A DNA stretch of 64,000 nt from contig DATIKU010000031.1 in the NCBI GenBank assembly GCA_035477215.1, positions 1 to 64,000 of the forward strand, given 5' to 3'. This stretch comes from Spirochaetota bacterium (lineage in GTDB: Bacteria; Spirochaetota; UBA4802; UBA5368). The notes under the pieces were generated by a model. It did not search any database, had not been told where the DNA came from, and saw only the letters and a list, made by a program, of their open reading frames with translations. The position numbers were made by a program, and so were the translations under genes. Positions 55,535 through 64,000 of the stretch are shown in pieces (the first letter of the stretch is position 1; each line of letters starts with the position of its first letter).

Positions 55535-55624
55535 TTTAATTGCCCGTTGACGCCTCCCGATTTTATTTATTAATGGATTGCGCCGGAGAAACGCCCGGGC
55601 TATAAACAGTTCATGGAAAAAGCG

Positions 55625-55828
55625 ATGCGGACATGCTGCGCGATGGTTCTGATACTTGCCGTAATCACGGCCGCGTCCGGGTGTAAAAAAGAGGAACGAA
55701 ACGAGGTTTCGCTCGACCAGATCGAGATGGACCGGTCAACCAACTACCGTTTCATTTTCAGGAAAGCGATTGAAAAGGAAACGGAACAATCCCGGAAGGG
55801 GAAAAAGGATCCATTCGCCGACAAATGA
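55625..55828 (+). CDS. Small lipoprotein
   Basis: About 67 residues from ATG 55625 (an ATG 12 bases earlier is possible). Signal MRTCCAMVLILAVITAASGC with lipobox ASGC, then a charged, probably helical mature part (NEVSLDQIEMDRSTNYRF, RKAIEKETEQSRKGKKDPF). Function unknown. Confidence 0.65.
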   Translation: MRTCCAMVLILAVITAASGCKKEERNEVSLDQIEMDRSTNYRFIFRKAIEKETEQSRKGKKDPFADK

Positions 55829-55858
55829 CAAGCACCCCGCTCGCGGTCCGCGGCCGGG

Positions 55859-56320
55859 TCAGTCGCGCTGTATTCTGAGGCTCCTTCTGGACGCGGCCTC
55901 GGCGTTGCGCCTCCTTTGTTCGTCGGTCTCAAGGATCAGTCCGGGTATCTCCATCGGCCTACCCTGCGCGTCGAGCGACACGAACGTAAGATTGGCCGAC
56001 GAGGTATGCCGTACCGCCCCGGTAATAAAGTTCTCGGCCTCAACGCGCACGCCCACCTCCATGGACGTCCTGCCGGCGAAGTTCAGGCCGGCCTTCAGGC
56101 GCAGTATATCCCCGATGTACACCGGACTGTGAAAGTCCAGCCGGTCGATCGACGCGGTAACCACGTTGCTGCCGGCATGTCGCGCGGCGACGATACCCGC
56201 CGTCGTGTCGATGGCTTTCATTATGACACCGCCGTGCACGTTCCCCGCCAGGTTGGCGTCCTGATGCGACATCTGCTGTACCATTTCGATCGCGCTTTCA
56301 TCCACTCGCTTTGCTTCCAC
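55859..56320 (-). CDS. Acyl-CoA thioesterase (hotdog fold, YciA/BFIT type)
   Basis: 153 residues with GTG start and a strong GGAGGGGGAC site. NLAGNVHGGVIMKAIDTTAG contains the catalytic loop of YciA-like enzymes; TASIDRLDFHSPVYIGDILR and GVRVEAENFITGAVRHTSSA complete the hotdog domain. It hydrolyses acyl-CoAs in the cytoplasm. Confidence 0.93.
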   Translation of the reverse strand: MEAKRVDESAIEMVQQMSHQDANLAGNVHGGVIMKAIDTTAGIVAARHAGSNVVTASIDRLDFHSPVYIGDILRLKAGLNFAGRTSMEVGVRVEAENFITGAVRHTSSANLTFVSLDAQGRPMEIPGLILETDEQRRRNAEAASRRSLRIQRD

Positions 56321-56368
56321 GTCCCCCTCCCCTCCCGCTCCTGACTCCCCGCCATCCCGACCGGCCGT

Positions 56369-57220
56369 TCAGACGGGGCGCGAAAAAAACTCCTGTATCA
56401 TATCCGCAGTCTGCGCGGGCTTTTCCATCGGAACCAGGTGTCCCGCGCCGGCTATACTGGCATACTCCCCGCGTGGCATGAGCGAGACCGCTTTTTTCAG
56501 GTCGATGAACTGACGGTTTTCGCTCTCTTCTCCCTCAACCACCAGAACCGGACAGGAAAGCTTCGGCAACAGCGGCCACGGATCGTACTGCATACCACCC
56601 ATGAAAAGCGACGCTTCCCGTCTTGGAGAACAGGCGAGCGTAAGCCCTTCGGTGGGACCATTCACCATCCCATGGCGCACGTACAGGTCGAGCATCTCTT
56701 CGTCCCAGTTTTTAAAGAGCGCCCTCGAGCGCAGATACTCTTTCGCCGCTGCGCGGCTGCTCCAGTGACTGCGGCGCTTTATGGACTTCGACGCCAGCGG
56801 ATGTTGCTCAACGCTGATCTTTGCACGGTAAAAATCCTGCGGCAGGAATATGGGCTCTATGATCACCATCCGTTCCGCCGGCGAACCGTGCGCCGCGTTC
56901 GCGATCGCCATCACCGTCGCGCCCATGGAATGCCCCACCAGATACGGAGGACCATTGCCCAGCGCTTCGCAAAAGCGGAAGAGGTCCTCGGCCAGTATCA
57001 TCCATCCCAGGCCGCCGTCCTCGGGCTCGGCATGCCGGTGATCGCAGAAATAAGGCGCGATGATCCGGTATTTCCCCGCGAGTTTTCTCGCTATGGGGTG
57101 CCAGAGCCAGGGGAGAAAGCCCGTGGCGTGCAGCATTATAATGGTCGGACCGTCACCGTCATAAAAGAGGTATTCTATGGCGGCATCTCCGATGTTCATT
57201 ACACGCAGTGAAGGTTCCAT
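56369..57220 (-). CDS. Alpha/beta hydrolase
   Basis: 283 residues. Oxyanion region HATGFLPWLWHPIARKLAGK, nucleophile elbow VGHSMGA with Ser98, acid region LVVEGEESEN and catalytic His in GAGHLVPMEKP (about residue 264). No signal peptide, so cytoplasmic. Substrate not predictable; probably an ester or lactone. It lies next to a thioesterase gene but separated by 48 bases. Confidence 0.9.
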   Translation of the reverse strand: MEPSLRVMNIGDAAIEYLFYDGDGPTIIMLHATGFLPWLWHPIARKLAGKYRIIAPYFCDHRHAEPEDGGLGWMILAEDLFRFCEALGNGPPYLVGHSMGATVMAIANAAHGSPAERMVIIEPIFLPQDFYRAKISVEQHPLASKSIKRRSHWSSRAAAKEYLRSRALFKNWDEEMLDLYVRHGMVNGPTEGLTLACSPRREASLFMGGMQYDPWPLLPKLSCPVLVVEGEESENRQFIDLKKAVSLMPRGEYASIAGAGHLVPMEKPAQTADMIQEFFSRPV

Positions 57221-57331
57221 TTTTACCGATCTCCCGCCGATGATAAACGACGCATCCGTCCCCGAGTATGCACCCGGTGTGCGGCCGTGTCAAGAACGAG
57301 CACCGTCGGCACGTCCGAAATATATTAATGC

Positions 57332-57360
57332 TTGAATACCCTGCCTGGCGGTGCTATCTT
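57332..57360 (+). promoter_or_regulatory. Promoter of the HtrA protease gene
   Basis: TTGAAT (57332-57337), 17-base spacer, TATCTT (57355-57360), about 105 bases upstream of the ATG. Confidence 0.55.
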
Positions 57361-57464
57361 AAATATCGAGAATCCTGTCACCGGCATGATCTTTTGCCGA
57401 CCCCTGTAACAGGAATTGCCTGGAGAGACCCTATTCTCCAGAAAAATAGCGCAAGGAGCCCGTG

Positions 57465-58607
57465 ATGACCGTCAGGAGAACCGCAGTACTACCCATATTC
57501 CTCGTCCTGTTCGCTTCGCTGTTCATTTACCCGTTCTCATGCTCTCAGAAAGACGCGCCGGTATTCGGAGAGTCGTCCCCGTCACCGATAAAGTCGAGCG
57601 CCGAGGCCGTCAAGGCGACGGAGATCCAGAAGGCCTTCAGGGACATCTACGACATCTACAAGGACAGGGTGGTGTTCATCGCGACCGAGCAGACGGTAAA
57701 AATACCACAGCACCCGTTCTTCAACGATCCGTTTTTCAGGGAATTCTTCGGCGCACCGCAGCAGGGACCACGAACCCAGCGGCGTACCGGACTGGGGACT
57801 GGCTTCCTTTTGTCCGAGGACGGTTATATCTGCACCAACCACCATGTGGTTTCCGGCGTGGATAAAATCACGATCAAAATCAACGAAAAGGAATACCCCG
57901 CGACGATCATCGGCTCGGACCAGAAAACTGATATCGCGCTTCTGAAAATATCGCCCAGGGAAAAGCTCAAACCGGTGTTCCTCGGCAATTCCGACGAGGT
58001 CCGGGTCGGCGACTGGGCCATCGCGATCGGAAACCCCTTCGGATTGGATAAGACCTTCACCGTGGGAGTGATAAGCGCCACCGGCCGCAGGGACGTCGAT
58101 ATGATGGGCGGTTCGCAGTCCCACATCCAGACCGACGCGTCGATCAACCCCGGCAATTCCGGCGGTCCGCTCATCAATATTAACGGCGAGGTCATCGGTA
58201 TCAATCGAATGATCTATTCCAACAGCGGCGGCAATCTCGGCATCGGTTTTGCGATCCCCATCAATACGGCCAGATCCATACTCGAACAGCTCAAGGTCCA
58301 CAAGAAGATTAAACGCGGGTATATCGGCGTGCAGATCGTGCCCCTTACCGAAGAATATGCCAGACAGTTCGGTCTCAAGGCGGCGGAAGGCGCCCTGATC
58401 GGCGGCCTGGAGGAAAATGGCCCCGCGGCCAGAGCAGGCGTCCGGGCGGGCGACGTTATCATAAAACTCAACGACGCCCCGATCAGGGACCATAATATGC
58501 TCGTGGACATTGTGGGCAAAACGCCAATTGGAAAAACTCTCAAGGCCACGGTATGGAGGGAGGGGAAGGAGCTTAACCTGTTCATTAAGGTTTCAGAGCG
58601 GCCGTAA
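57465..58607 (+). CDS. HtrA/DegP-family serine protease with one PDZ domain
   Basis: 380 residues from ATG 57465 (AAGGAG upstream). Signal sequence with possible lipobox YPFSCS. Trypsin-like domain with His (CTNHHVV), Asp (KTDIALL) and Ser (NPGNSGGPL), then a single PDZ domain (YIGVQIVPLTEEYARQFGLK, AARAGVRAGDVIIKLND). One PDZ resembles DegS/HhoB more than DegP. Periplasmic protein quality control or regulated proteolysis. Confidence 0.94.
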   Translation: MTVRRTAVLPIFLVLFASLFIYPFSCSQKDAPVFGESSPSPIKSSAEAVKATEIQKAFRDIYDIYKDRVVFIATEQTVKIPQHPFFNDPFFREFFGAPQQGPRTQRRTGLGTGFLLSEDGYICTNHHVVSGVDKITIKINEKEYPATIIGSDQKTDIALLKISPREKLKPVFLGNSDEVRVGDWAIAIGNPFGLDKTFTVGVISATGRRDVDMMGGSQSHIQTDASINPGNSGGPLININGEVIGINRMIYSNSGGNLGIGFAIPINTARSILEQLKVHKKIKRGYIGVQIVPLTEEYARQFGLKAAEGALIGGLEENGPAARAGVRAGDVIIKLNDAPIRDHNMLVDIVGKTPIGKTLKATVWREGKELNLFIKVSERP

Positions 58608-58665
58608 CGTCGGCTGGTGATTAAACACCGGCAGGCCTTGCCTGCTGAAATCTGTTAACAGCATC

Positions 58666-58692
58666 GAACCTCCCCCACCGGCGGGGAGGTTC
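58666..58692 (+). terminator. Terminator after the HtrA gene
   Basis: Perfect 10-bp stem GAACCTCCCC / GGGGAGGTTC with a 7-base loop, followed by TTCGTTTC. A good stem with a weak T-rich tail, 59 bases after the stop. Confidence 0.6.
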
Positions 58693-58800
58693 TTCGTTTC
58701 GCATTCATCATCAGCAGCCTCAAATTCATTGACGCCGCTGTAGCCCGATGTTATCCTGTCTTCATCAGGCGGCGTTGCCGCAATCGCCGCAGGGAGGTCT

Positions 58801-59004
58801 GCTGTGCGGGAAAACATCCGTTTTATACTGTATCTCGGGGCTGCACTGTGTGTCCTGTACGTGGGATTTCGATACGTCATTCCCCTTATACTTAAACTTT
58901 TGGTCGGCATTCTCGGCTTCCTTATATATGCCGTCATCATACTTCTGATTATAATCGGCGCAGTCTGGCTTTTCGGGTACATAGCGAAGACCCTCCGGTC
59001 CTGA
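58801..59004 (+). CDS. Small membrane protein, two TM segments
   Basis: 66-67 residues. The GTG at 58804 (MRENIRFILYLGAALCVLYV) has GGGAGG upstream. Two hydrophobic helices (ILYLGAALCVLYVGFRYVIP and LIYAVIILLIIIGAVWLFGY) with a basic C-terminus. Position before the PBP gene suggests co-expression. Function unknown. Confidence 0.7.
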   Translation, partial: AVRENIRFILYLGAALCVLYVGFRYVIPLILKLLVGILGFLIYAVIILLIIIGAVWLFGYIAKTLRS

Positions 59005-59108
59005 ACCCGGTAAATGAAATAATTCCTTGATTAATTCGGCCATCAATAGAAATCTGGGCGCGTTGAAATGCGCGGAACCGCTGCGGGCATGCAAAGGGGC
59101 TTCCCTAC

Positions 59109-61397
59109 ATGGAAGACATTAAAAAAAACATCCTCAGGATAGAGAAGGGCTTCCTCATTGCGCTGGTGGTCACATCGCTTGTGGGGGGCGTCGTTTTCGG
59201 CTATGTAATCGCGCAGATTAAGAATTTCTCCGGCATACAAAACCTCCGGCAATTCCAGGTAAGCCTCCCGACCAAGCTATACGATGTCAACGGAGAGCTC
59301 ATAGCCGAGCTCTTTCGCGAAAAAAGGGATCTGGTCGCCTACGAGGACCTGCCCCGCAACCTCATCAATGCGTTCGTAGCCGCGGAAGACCGCGAATTCT
59401 ACGGCCATTTCGGCATCAATCCGCTCGCCATCGTCCGCGCGATGTCCAAAAACCTGATCGCCGGAAGGGTAGTCCAGGGCGGATCGACCATCACGCAACA
59501 GCTCGCCAAGAGGCTTTTCACCAGCGGTGAACGCACGCTCGCGCGAAAGGCCATGGAGGCGGTACTCGCCCTGCAGATCGAAAAGAGGTTTTCCAAAGAG
59601 GAGATCCTCGAGATGTATTTCAACCAGATATACCTCGGTCACGGTTGTTATGGCGTTTCGTCCGCCGCGCGGCTTTTTTTCAACAAGGACGTGCGCCAGA
59701 TCGATGTCGCCGAGAGTTCGGTACTGGCCGCCCTTCCCTCCGCGCCCGGGCGTCACTCCCCGCTCATGAACACCCACGAGGCCTATATCAAGAATCGCGA
59801 TACCCTCAGCCGCATGGTCGACGCGGGCTACCTGAGCGCCGGGCGCGCCGACAGGATTTACCAGGAATTCTGGCCCGGCTTCGTCGATTCAATTAAGACC
59901 GAATTCACGACAAAGAACGCGTTTTCGAGGAGCGAGGACCGCGCCCCGTACTTCACCGATTACGTGCGTCAGATACTCACCGCTCGCTTCGGCAAGGATG
60001 CCGTTTACACGGAGGGGCTGTCGGTTTATACCACCCTCAACCTCAAGCGGCAGGAAATCGCTGAAAAATATTTTCCGCCCGCGCTTGTCAGGCAGAACGC
60101 CGTCTCGGAGCTCGCCAACAAGTACTCCAACAGCGCGGTCGATCGCGGGCTCTTCGATGCATACGAAACCCTGCGCATGGTGTTCAGTCTCCCCGGCGTA
60201 TATGTGAAAAATGATTTCGAGACTATCGTTAAAAAGAAAATGGCGGAAGAAGTGATCGATTCCATCGACATCATGGCGATCCTCATGGACGTTCGGTCGT
60301 CCTCGCAGAGTATTGACGCGTTCCGCACCGCAACCTCGGCCATTTCATCGACGCTTAAGGTCGAGGGCGCCTTCCTCGCAATCGAGCCTAAAACCGGCTA
60401 TATAACCAGCATGATCGGCGGCTCCGGCTTCAACGTCAACAACCAGTTCAACCGCGCGGTCCAGGCGCGGCGCCAGCCCGGCTCGGCATTCAAGCCGTTC
60501 GTTTACGGCGCGGGAATTGAAAACAAGATAATCAGCCCCAATACAGTGCTCCCCGACGCTCCGCTGGTCGACATCGATGAAACCGGGGAGACCTGGGCGC
60601 CAGGAAACTACGAGGGAAGCTTCTCCGGCATGGTTAATCTCCGCCGGGCGCTCGCCGCGTCTATCAACGTGATTTCGGTGCGCATTTATGATATCGTCGG
60701 CGCCGACCGCATCATCGACTTCGCCTCCCGGATGCTCAAGGTGCCCCAGTCGCGTTTTACGCCCAGCCCGTCGCTCGCGCTCGGCTCATCCGAGCTCACC
60801 CCCCTTGAAATCGCGACGGGATACGCCATCTTCGCCAATCGCGGCCGGGACGTGTTTCCTTTCGCGATACGCTACATAGTCGATCGCGACGGAAACGAGC
60901 TCGCCAACATTGAGGAGGAGGTCGGAAACATCATCGCCTCCAGGGAGATGGACGGCAGCATACAGGTGATTTCCGAGCAGACCGCCTATATAATGAACGA
61001 TATGATGCAGGCGGTCGTAAACGGCGGAACGCCCGCCGACGCGATCAGGAACATCGCCCAGTTCCGCAAGAGGTGCGCCGGAAAAACCGGCACCACATCG
61101 AACTGGACCGACGCCTGGTTCTGCGGGTTTACCCCGGAAGTCGCTGCGGTCGTCTGGTTCGGATACGACAGACCGTTCATGTCCCTTGGCAAGCACCAGG
61201 CCGGGGCGGGAATCGCGGCGCCAGTATGGGGGCACTATATGCGGGAGGTCTATAACGGCATGAGCGACCCCGTTTTCCCGGGTGAACCTCCCGGAACGCA
61301 CTATACGCCATCGTACGGTGGCGAAGAAGAAACCGGAACAATGAAGTCCATACTCGATGTGTATATGGAAAAAGAAGGCCTCAAGACCAAAGAATAA
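59109..61397 (+). CDS. Class A penicillin-binding protein (PBP1A type)
   Basis: 762 residues. One N-terminal TM anchor, then glycosyltransferase 51 with the catalytic Glu in AAEDREFYGHFG and QGGSTITQQLAKRLF, EMYFNQIYLGHGCYG. The transpeptidase domain has SxxK (RQPGSAFKPF), SxN (SINVIS) and KTG (GKTGTTSNWTD). Polymerises and crosslinks peptidoglycan. AAAGGGG precedes the ATG. The following carD and yacL are on the same strand. Confidence 0.96.
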   Translation: MEDIKKNILRIEKGFLIALVVTSLVGGVVFGYVIAQIKNFSGIQNLRQFQVSLPTKLYDVNGELIAELFREKRDLVAYEDLPRNLINAFVAAEDREFYGHFGINPLAIVRAMSKNLIAGRVVQGGSTITQQLAKRLFTSGERTLARKAMEAVLALQIEKRFSKEEILEMYFNQIYLGHGCYGVSSAARLFFNKDVRQIDVAESSVLAALPSAPGRHSPLMNTHEAYIKNRDTLSRMVDAGYLSAGRADRIYQEFWPGFVDSIKTEFTTKNAFSRSEDRAPYFTDYVRQILTARFGKDAVYTEGLSVYTTLNLKRQEIAEKYFPPALVRQNAVSELANKYSNSAVDRGLFDAYETLRMVFSLPGVYVKNDFETIVKKKMAEEVIDSIDIMAILMDVRSSSQSIDAFRTATSAISSTLKVEGAFLAIEPKTGYITSMIGGSGFNVNNQFNRAVQARRQPGSAFKPFVYGAGIENKIISPNTVLPDAPLVDIDETGETWAPGNYEGSFSGMVNLRRALAASINVISVRIYDIVGADRIIDFASRMLKVPQSRFTPSPSLALGSSELTPLEIATGYAIFANRGRDVFPFAIRYIVDRDGNELANIEEEVGNIIASREMDGSIQVISEQTAYIMNDMMQAVVNGGTPADAIRNIAQFRKRCAGKTGTTSNWTDAWFCGFTPEVAAVVWFGYDRPFMSLGKHQAGAGIAAPVWGHYMREVYNGMSDPVFPGEPPGTHYTPSYGGEEETGTMKSILDVYMEKEGLKTKE

Positions 61398-61419
61398 TTG
61401 CCAGACGATTATTTTATAC

Positions 61420-61447
61420 TTGAATTCGCCCCCACCTATGCTATAAT
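61420..61447 (+). promoter_or_regulatory. Promoter of the carD gene
   Basis: TTGAAT (61420-61425), 16-base spacer and a perfect TATAAT (61442-61447). Transcription from here leaves an untranslated leader of about 255 nt before carD. Confidence 0.7.
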
Positions 61448-61710
61448 CTGAGCCTGATTGTAATTATACCAAACATAAAACGGTATTGTTCAGTATGCCG
61501 CCGCGGGCGGCAGATACTGGATGGCGGTGGCGTATGGCCCGATACAACCATTTATCGGCTTCCCCCGAAGCGTTTTATCAATGGCGGCATCGCGCCCTTC
61601 CCGTGCGCCGGCACGGGAAAGAGGCCCGTGTACGCGTCATTTTGTGTATCGTTTAAAAATTCGCGATCTATAAAGGGGGCTCTTCATTCCTCCTTTATAG
61701 GGAGAGGGCT
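61448..61710 (+). other. Long structured leader of carD
   Basis: The leader contains three hairpins: GCCGCC-GCG-GGCGGC (about 61499-61513), TTCCCGTGC-GCCG-GCACGGGAA (about 61597-61618) and CTATAAAGG/CCTTTATAG (61668-61676 with 61692-61700, extendable by about 3 pairs). The last ends directly before the ribosome binding site GGAGAGG (61701-61707), so it could gate translation. No known riboswitch class recognised. Confidence 0.5.
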
Positions 61711-62190
61711 ATGTTCAAGGTCGGAGACAAGGTCGTCTACCCTATGCATGGGGTCGGAAATATCGATGCTATCGAGAAAAAGGTAATTCTTGGAAAGAGG
61801 AATCAGTTCTACATGGTGACGATCATCAACAGCGGCATGAAGGTGATGATCCCGGTCGACAAGGCCAAGGAAATCGGTCTTCGATCGATCATTTCCAAGC
61901 GCGAGGTCAACAAGGTGCTCGAGCTGCTCAAGAAAAAGGAAGTAATCACCGAGGACGACTGGAAGCTTCGCTACCAGGGCAATTTTGACAAGGTGAAGAG
62001 CGGCTCCATCTATGAGGTGGGCGAGGTCGCCCGGGACCTTTACCGCAGGGGAAGGGAAAAGGAATTATCCATCATGGAACGCAAACTCTACGAGAACGCC
62101 TACCAACTGGTTATTCACGAGATAGCGCTCGCAAAGAGCATCGTCATCGAAGAAGCCGGCAATCTGGTCTCCGAAGCCCTCTCAGTATAA
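61711..62190 (+). CDS. carD: CarD/CdnL-family transcription factor
   Basis: 159 residues. The N-terminal RNA polymerase-interacting domain ([35 protein letters not shown]) and the helical C-terminal DNA-binding domain ([20 protein letters not shown]) are complete. It stabilises open promoter complexes, notably at rRNA promoters. CarD is widely present in spirochetes, actinobacteria and deltaproteobacteria. Located just upstream of a YacL-type gene, a common pairing. Confidence 0.95.
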   Translation: MFKVGDKVVYPMHGVGNIDAIEKKVILGKRNQFYMVTIINSGMKVMIPVDKAKEIGLRSIISKREVNKVLELLKKKEVITEDDWKLRYQGNFDKVKSGSIYEVGEVARDLYRRGREKELSIMERKLYENAYQLVIHEIALAKSIVIEEAGNLVSEALSV

Positions 62191-62317
62191 ACCCGCAAGA
62201 ATCTGGCGTAAGTCCGGATTCGTCGCATGGGGAGAAATAAAACAGTGGCGCCGAAGGCGCCGATCCGGTGATCGGTCCATTCGTAAACGCCATTACAAAT
62301 TCAAGGAGTCATCCGGT

Positions 62318-63322
62318 ATGATAGCTATTTTCAGAATTCTTTTTATCCTCGCCTCGGTCGTATTCACTTCGCTGTATTACGTCAACGTATCACTCCAGGC
62401 GGTTGTTCTGGGCGGGTTTATTTCCGCAATCTCGGCGCTTGCGATCATCATCGTAATCGAGTACGTATCCCATACCTTTTCCACGCGGATACTGCTGGCG
62501 GCGCTTCTGGGACTCTTCGTCGGGCTCATCTTCAGCCACCTTCTGGTCATCGCGTTCGCCTCGATGCCGCTGGCCATTTCGACCGAGTCGCAGTCGGTCG
62601 TAAAGGCGCTCATCTACCATGTAATCGGCTTCGCCACAATGCTCTTTTTCGTCATCAACAACGACAGCATCTCACTGCTCGATTACATTATTCCCGAGAA
62701 GGCCGAGGAGGGGAAAGAGAGCGGGATCGCCTATAAGATACTCGACACCAGCGTCATCATCGACGGGCGTATAGCCGACATATGCGACACAGGCTTCATC
62801 GAGGGCATACTGGTCATACCCAACTTTGTCCTCAACGAACTGCAGATGATCGCCGACTCGGCCGATTCGATCAAGAGAAACCGCGGCAGGCGGGGCCTGG
62901 ACATTTTGAACAAGATGCAGAAAGACCAGACCATCATGGTGAAGATCTCGGACATGGACTTCCCGGAGATACACGAGGTCGACGCCAAGCTCGTCAAGAT
63001 GGCCAAGGTGATGAAGGCGATGGTCATCACCAATGACTTCAACCTCAACAAGGTCGCCGAGTTCCACGGCGTCAGGGTCCTTAATATCAATCAGCTTTCG
63101 AACGCGCTCAAGCCCATCGTCCTTCCCGGCGAGGAGATGAAGGTCGCGCTCATCAAGGAAGGCAAGGACCCCAACCAGGCCATAGGATATCTGGACGACG
63201 GCACCATGGTCGTGGTGGAAAACGGACGGCGCCGCCTCGGGCACGAGGTGGAGGTCATCGTGACCTCGGTGCTTCAGACGACCGCGGGGAGGATGATCTT
63301 TGCCCGTATCAGGGAGGACTGA
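62318..63322 (+). CDS. yacL: PIN-TRAM domain membrane protein (YacL type)
   Basis: 334 residues: about four TM segments (residues 1-125), a PIN nuclease domain ([20 protein letters not shown] with the first acidic residues, [17 protein letters not shown] with the later ones) and a C-terminal TRAM-like region ([20 protein letters not shown]). Domain order as in Bacillus YacL. A likely membrane-anchored ribonuclease; substrate unknown. CAAGGAG precedes the ATG. Confidence 0.93.
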   Translation: MIAIFRILFILASVVFTSLYYVNVSLQAVVLGGFISAISALAIIIVIEYVSHTFSTRILLAALLGLFVGLIFSHLLVIAFASMPLAISTESQSVVKALIYHVIGFATMLFFVINNDSISLLDYIIPEKAEEGKESGIAYKILDTSVIIDGRIADICDTGFIEGILVIPNFVLNELQMIADSADSIKRNRGRRGLDILNKMQKDQTIMVKISDMDFPEIHEVDAKLVKMAKVMKAMVITNDFNLNKVAEFHGVRVLNINQLSNALKPIVLPGEEMKVALIKEGKDPNQAIGYLDDGTMVVVENGRRRLGHEVEVIVTSVLQTTAGRMIFARIRED

Positions 63323-63323
63323 G

Positions 63324-63893
63324 ATTAAGGTCCTTGCGCTTTTCGGAAGCCCCCGCAAAACGGGGGCTTCGTCGGCTCTTCACGAATCATTTCTGGCGGC
63401 CCTCGGACCCGACCATGTCAGGCGTGTCTACCTCTATGATCTTTCCATCCATCCCTGCACCGCCTGCGGGCACTGCGCGAGCCGAAGGGAATGTGTTTTT
63501 AATGACGACATGACCTCTCTTTACGACGCCCTTTACGCGGCCGATCTATTGTCGATTTCCATGCCGCTGTATTTCTCGTCTCCACCTGGCCCCCTCAAGC
63601 TCTTCATCGACCGCAGCCAGGTACTGTGGGAAAGCAGGCGGCGCGGAGAACGGACGTCGAAACAACAGACGGGGAACCTGATCTGCACGGGCGGTTCGAA
63701 CTACCGCAACATGTTTTCGCCCACGGTAACGATTATACGCCATTTTTTCAACGCACTGGAATACGTTTATCGCAGAGAGGATTTTCTTCTGTTGGCGAAC
63801 ATGGAAGGATGTCACGCCGGAGATATTCACGAAAAATACCTGTCCGGCGCCCGGAAGCTCGGCGCCTCTTTTCGCCTTCGCCTTTCCCGGTAG
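63324..63893 (+). CDS. Flavodoxin-like NAD(P)H-dependent reductase with extra cysteines
   Basis: About 190 residues. IKVLALFGSPRKTGASSALH is the FMN-phosphate loop, CTACGHCASRRECVFNDDM carries four Cys as in iron-sulfur flavoprotein-like members, and MPLYFSSPPGPLKLFIDR is the flavin loop. The start is unclear: an ATT at 63324 has AGGGAGG six bases upstream and gives the canonical N-terminus, while an in-frame TTG at 63300 overlaps the yacL end. Redox function, acceptor unknown. Confidence 0.88.
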   Translation: MKVLALFGSPRKTGASSALHESFLAALGPDHVRRVYLYDLSIHPCTACGHCASRRECVFNDDMTSLYDALYAADLLSISMPLYFSSPPGPLKLFIDRSQVLWESRRRGERTSKQQTGNLICTGGSNYRNMFSPTVTIIRHFFNALEYVYRREDFLLLANMEGCHAGDIHEKYLSGARKLGASFRLRLSR

Positions 63894-63914
63894 CCGGGGG
63901 GCTCCTGTTGCGGG

Positions 63915-64000
63915 TCAATCTCCGCCGATCGCCCGAAACTGCCGCACCGGAGTTCCCTTCTTCGCTCCAGTTTCGGCAATCGCCCGGCCGGCGGCCTTTT
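63915..64000 (-). CDS. Possible 3' end of a gene running off the window
   Basis: The minus strand is open from the window edge to a TGA at 63915-63917 and encodes about 28 residues (KAAGRAIAETGAKKGTPVRQ to IGGD). The composition is protein-like but too short for a family. Imperfect dyad CCGAAACTG/CAGTTTCGG lies within. Confidence 0.35.
   Translation of the reverse strand, partial: KAAGRAIAETGAKKGTPVRQFRAIGGD

Overview
The window is a gene-dense bacterial chromosome segment of roughly 58-60% GC from a diderm organism. Outer-membrane-type barrels, several lipoproteins and DsbD point to an outer membrane. Two related multi-TM chemoreceptors, a flagellin-like protein, a CarD regulator and a tmRNA with tag ANNELALAA suggest a Spirochaetota (Leptospira-like) lineage. 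This assignment is inference; there is no 16S rRNA gene in the window.

Layout. 1-9.1 kb: an accessory-looking stretch with a TetR regulator and its operator, an 8-TM membrane protein, a chemoreceptor, an outer-membrane protein, a GlsB/YeaQ-type protein and a penicillin-acylase-family hydrolase, mixed with three gene remnants. 9.3-9.7 kb: tmRNA (ssrA) with a clean sigma70 promoter. 9.8-18.8 kb: a radical SAM protein with an N-terminal SPASM-like segment, a lipoprotein, a tandem-ACT protein with phenylacetate-CoA ligase, an ADP-forming acyl-CoA synthetase alpha-type protein, a glycerophosphodiester phosphodiesterase, a broken cupin gene and a second chemoreceptor. 19.2-28.5 kb: a three-gene operon (TPR lipoprotein and two giant TPR/DUF3857/transglutaminase-like proteins, one with its catalytic Cys replaced), then a divergent TPR protein.

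28.4-36.8 kb (minus strand): the classic rpmH-rnpA-yidD-yidC-jag-mnmE cluster, preceded by a methyltransferase, a stand-alone DbpA-type RNA-binding domain, a degenerate OmpR-type regulator and a glycosyltransferase. 37-46.5 kb: a lipoprotein/barrel pair, an M23 peptidase with a cyclase-toroid-like protein, a TPR protein, pyruvate phosphate dikinase with a histone-H1-like tail, a rhomboid protease and a YkgJ-type cysteine cluster protein. 46.6-55.5 kb: DsbD, an M15 peptidase with a ChaN-like protein, and an anaerobic ribonucleotide reductase operon in which the glycyl-radical segment is a separate 65-residue gene between nrdD and nrdG. 55.6-64 kb: a thioesterase, an alpha/beta hydrolase, an HtrA protease, class A PBP, CarD with a long structured leader, a PIN-TRAM membrane protein (YacL type) and a flavin reductase-like protein.

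The genes point to a facultatively or strictly anaerobic lifestyle (NrdD/NrdG, PPDK, ADP-forming acyl-CoA synthetase, PaaK/ACT). Much of the window serves envelope building and quality control. The least explained systems are the DUF3857/transglutaminase operon, the split NrdD, the PPDK tail, and the cluster of gene debris with in-window parents at 2-6.6 kb. No CRISPR array, transposase or prophage was seen.
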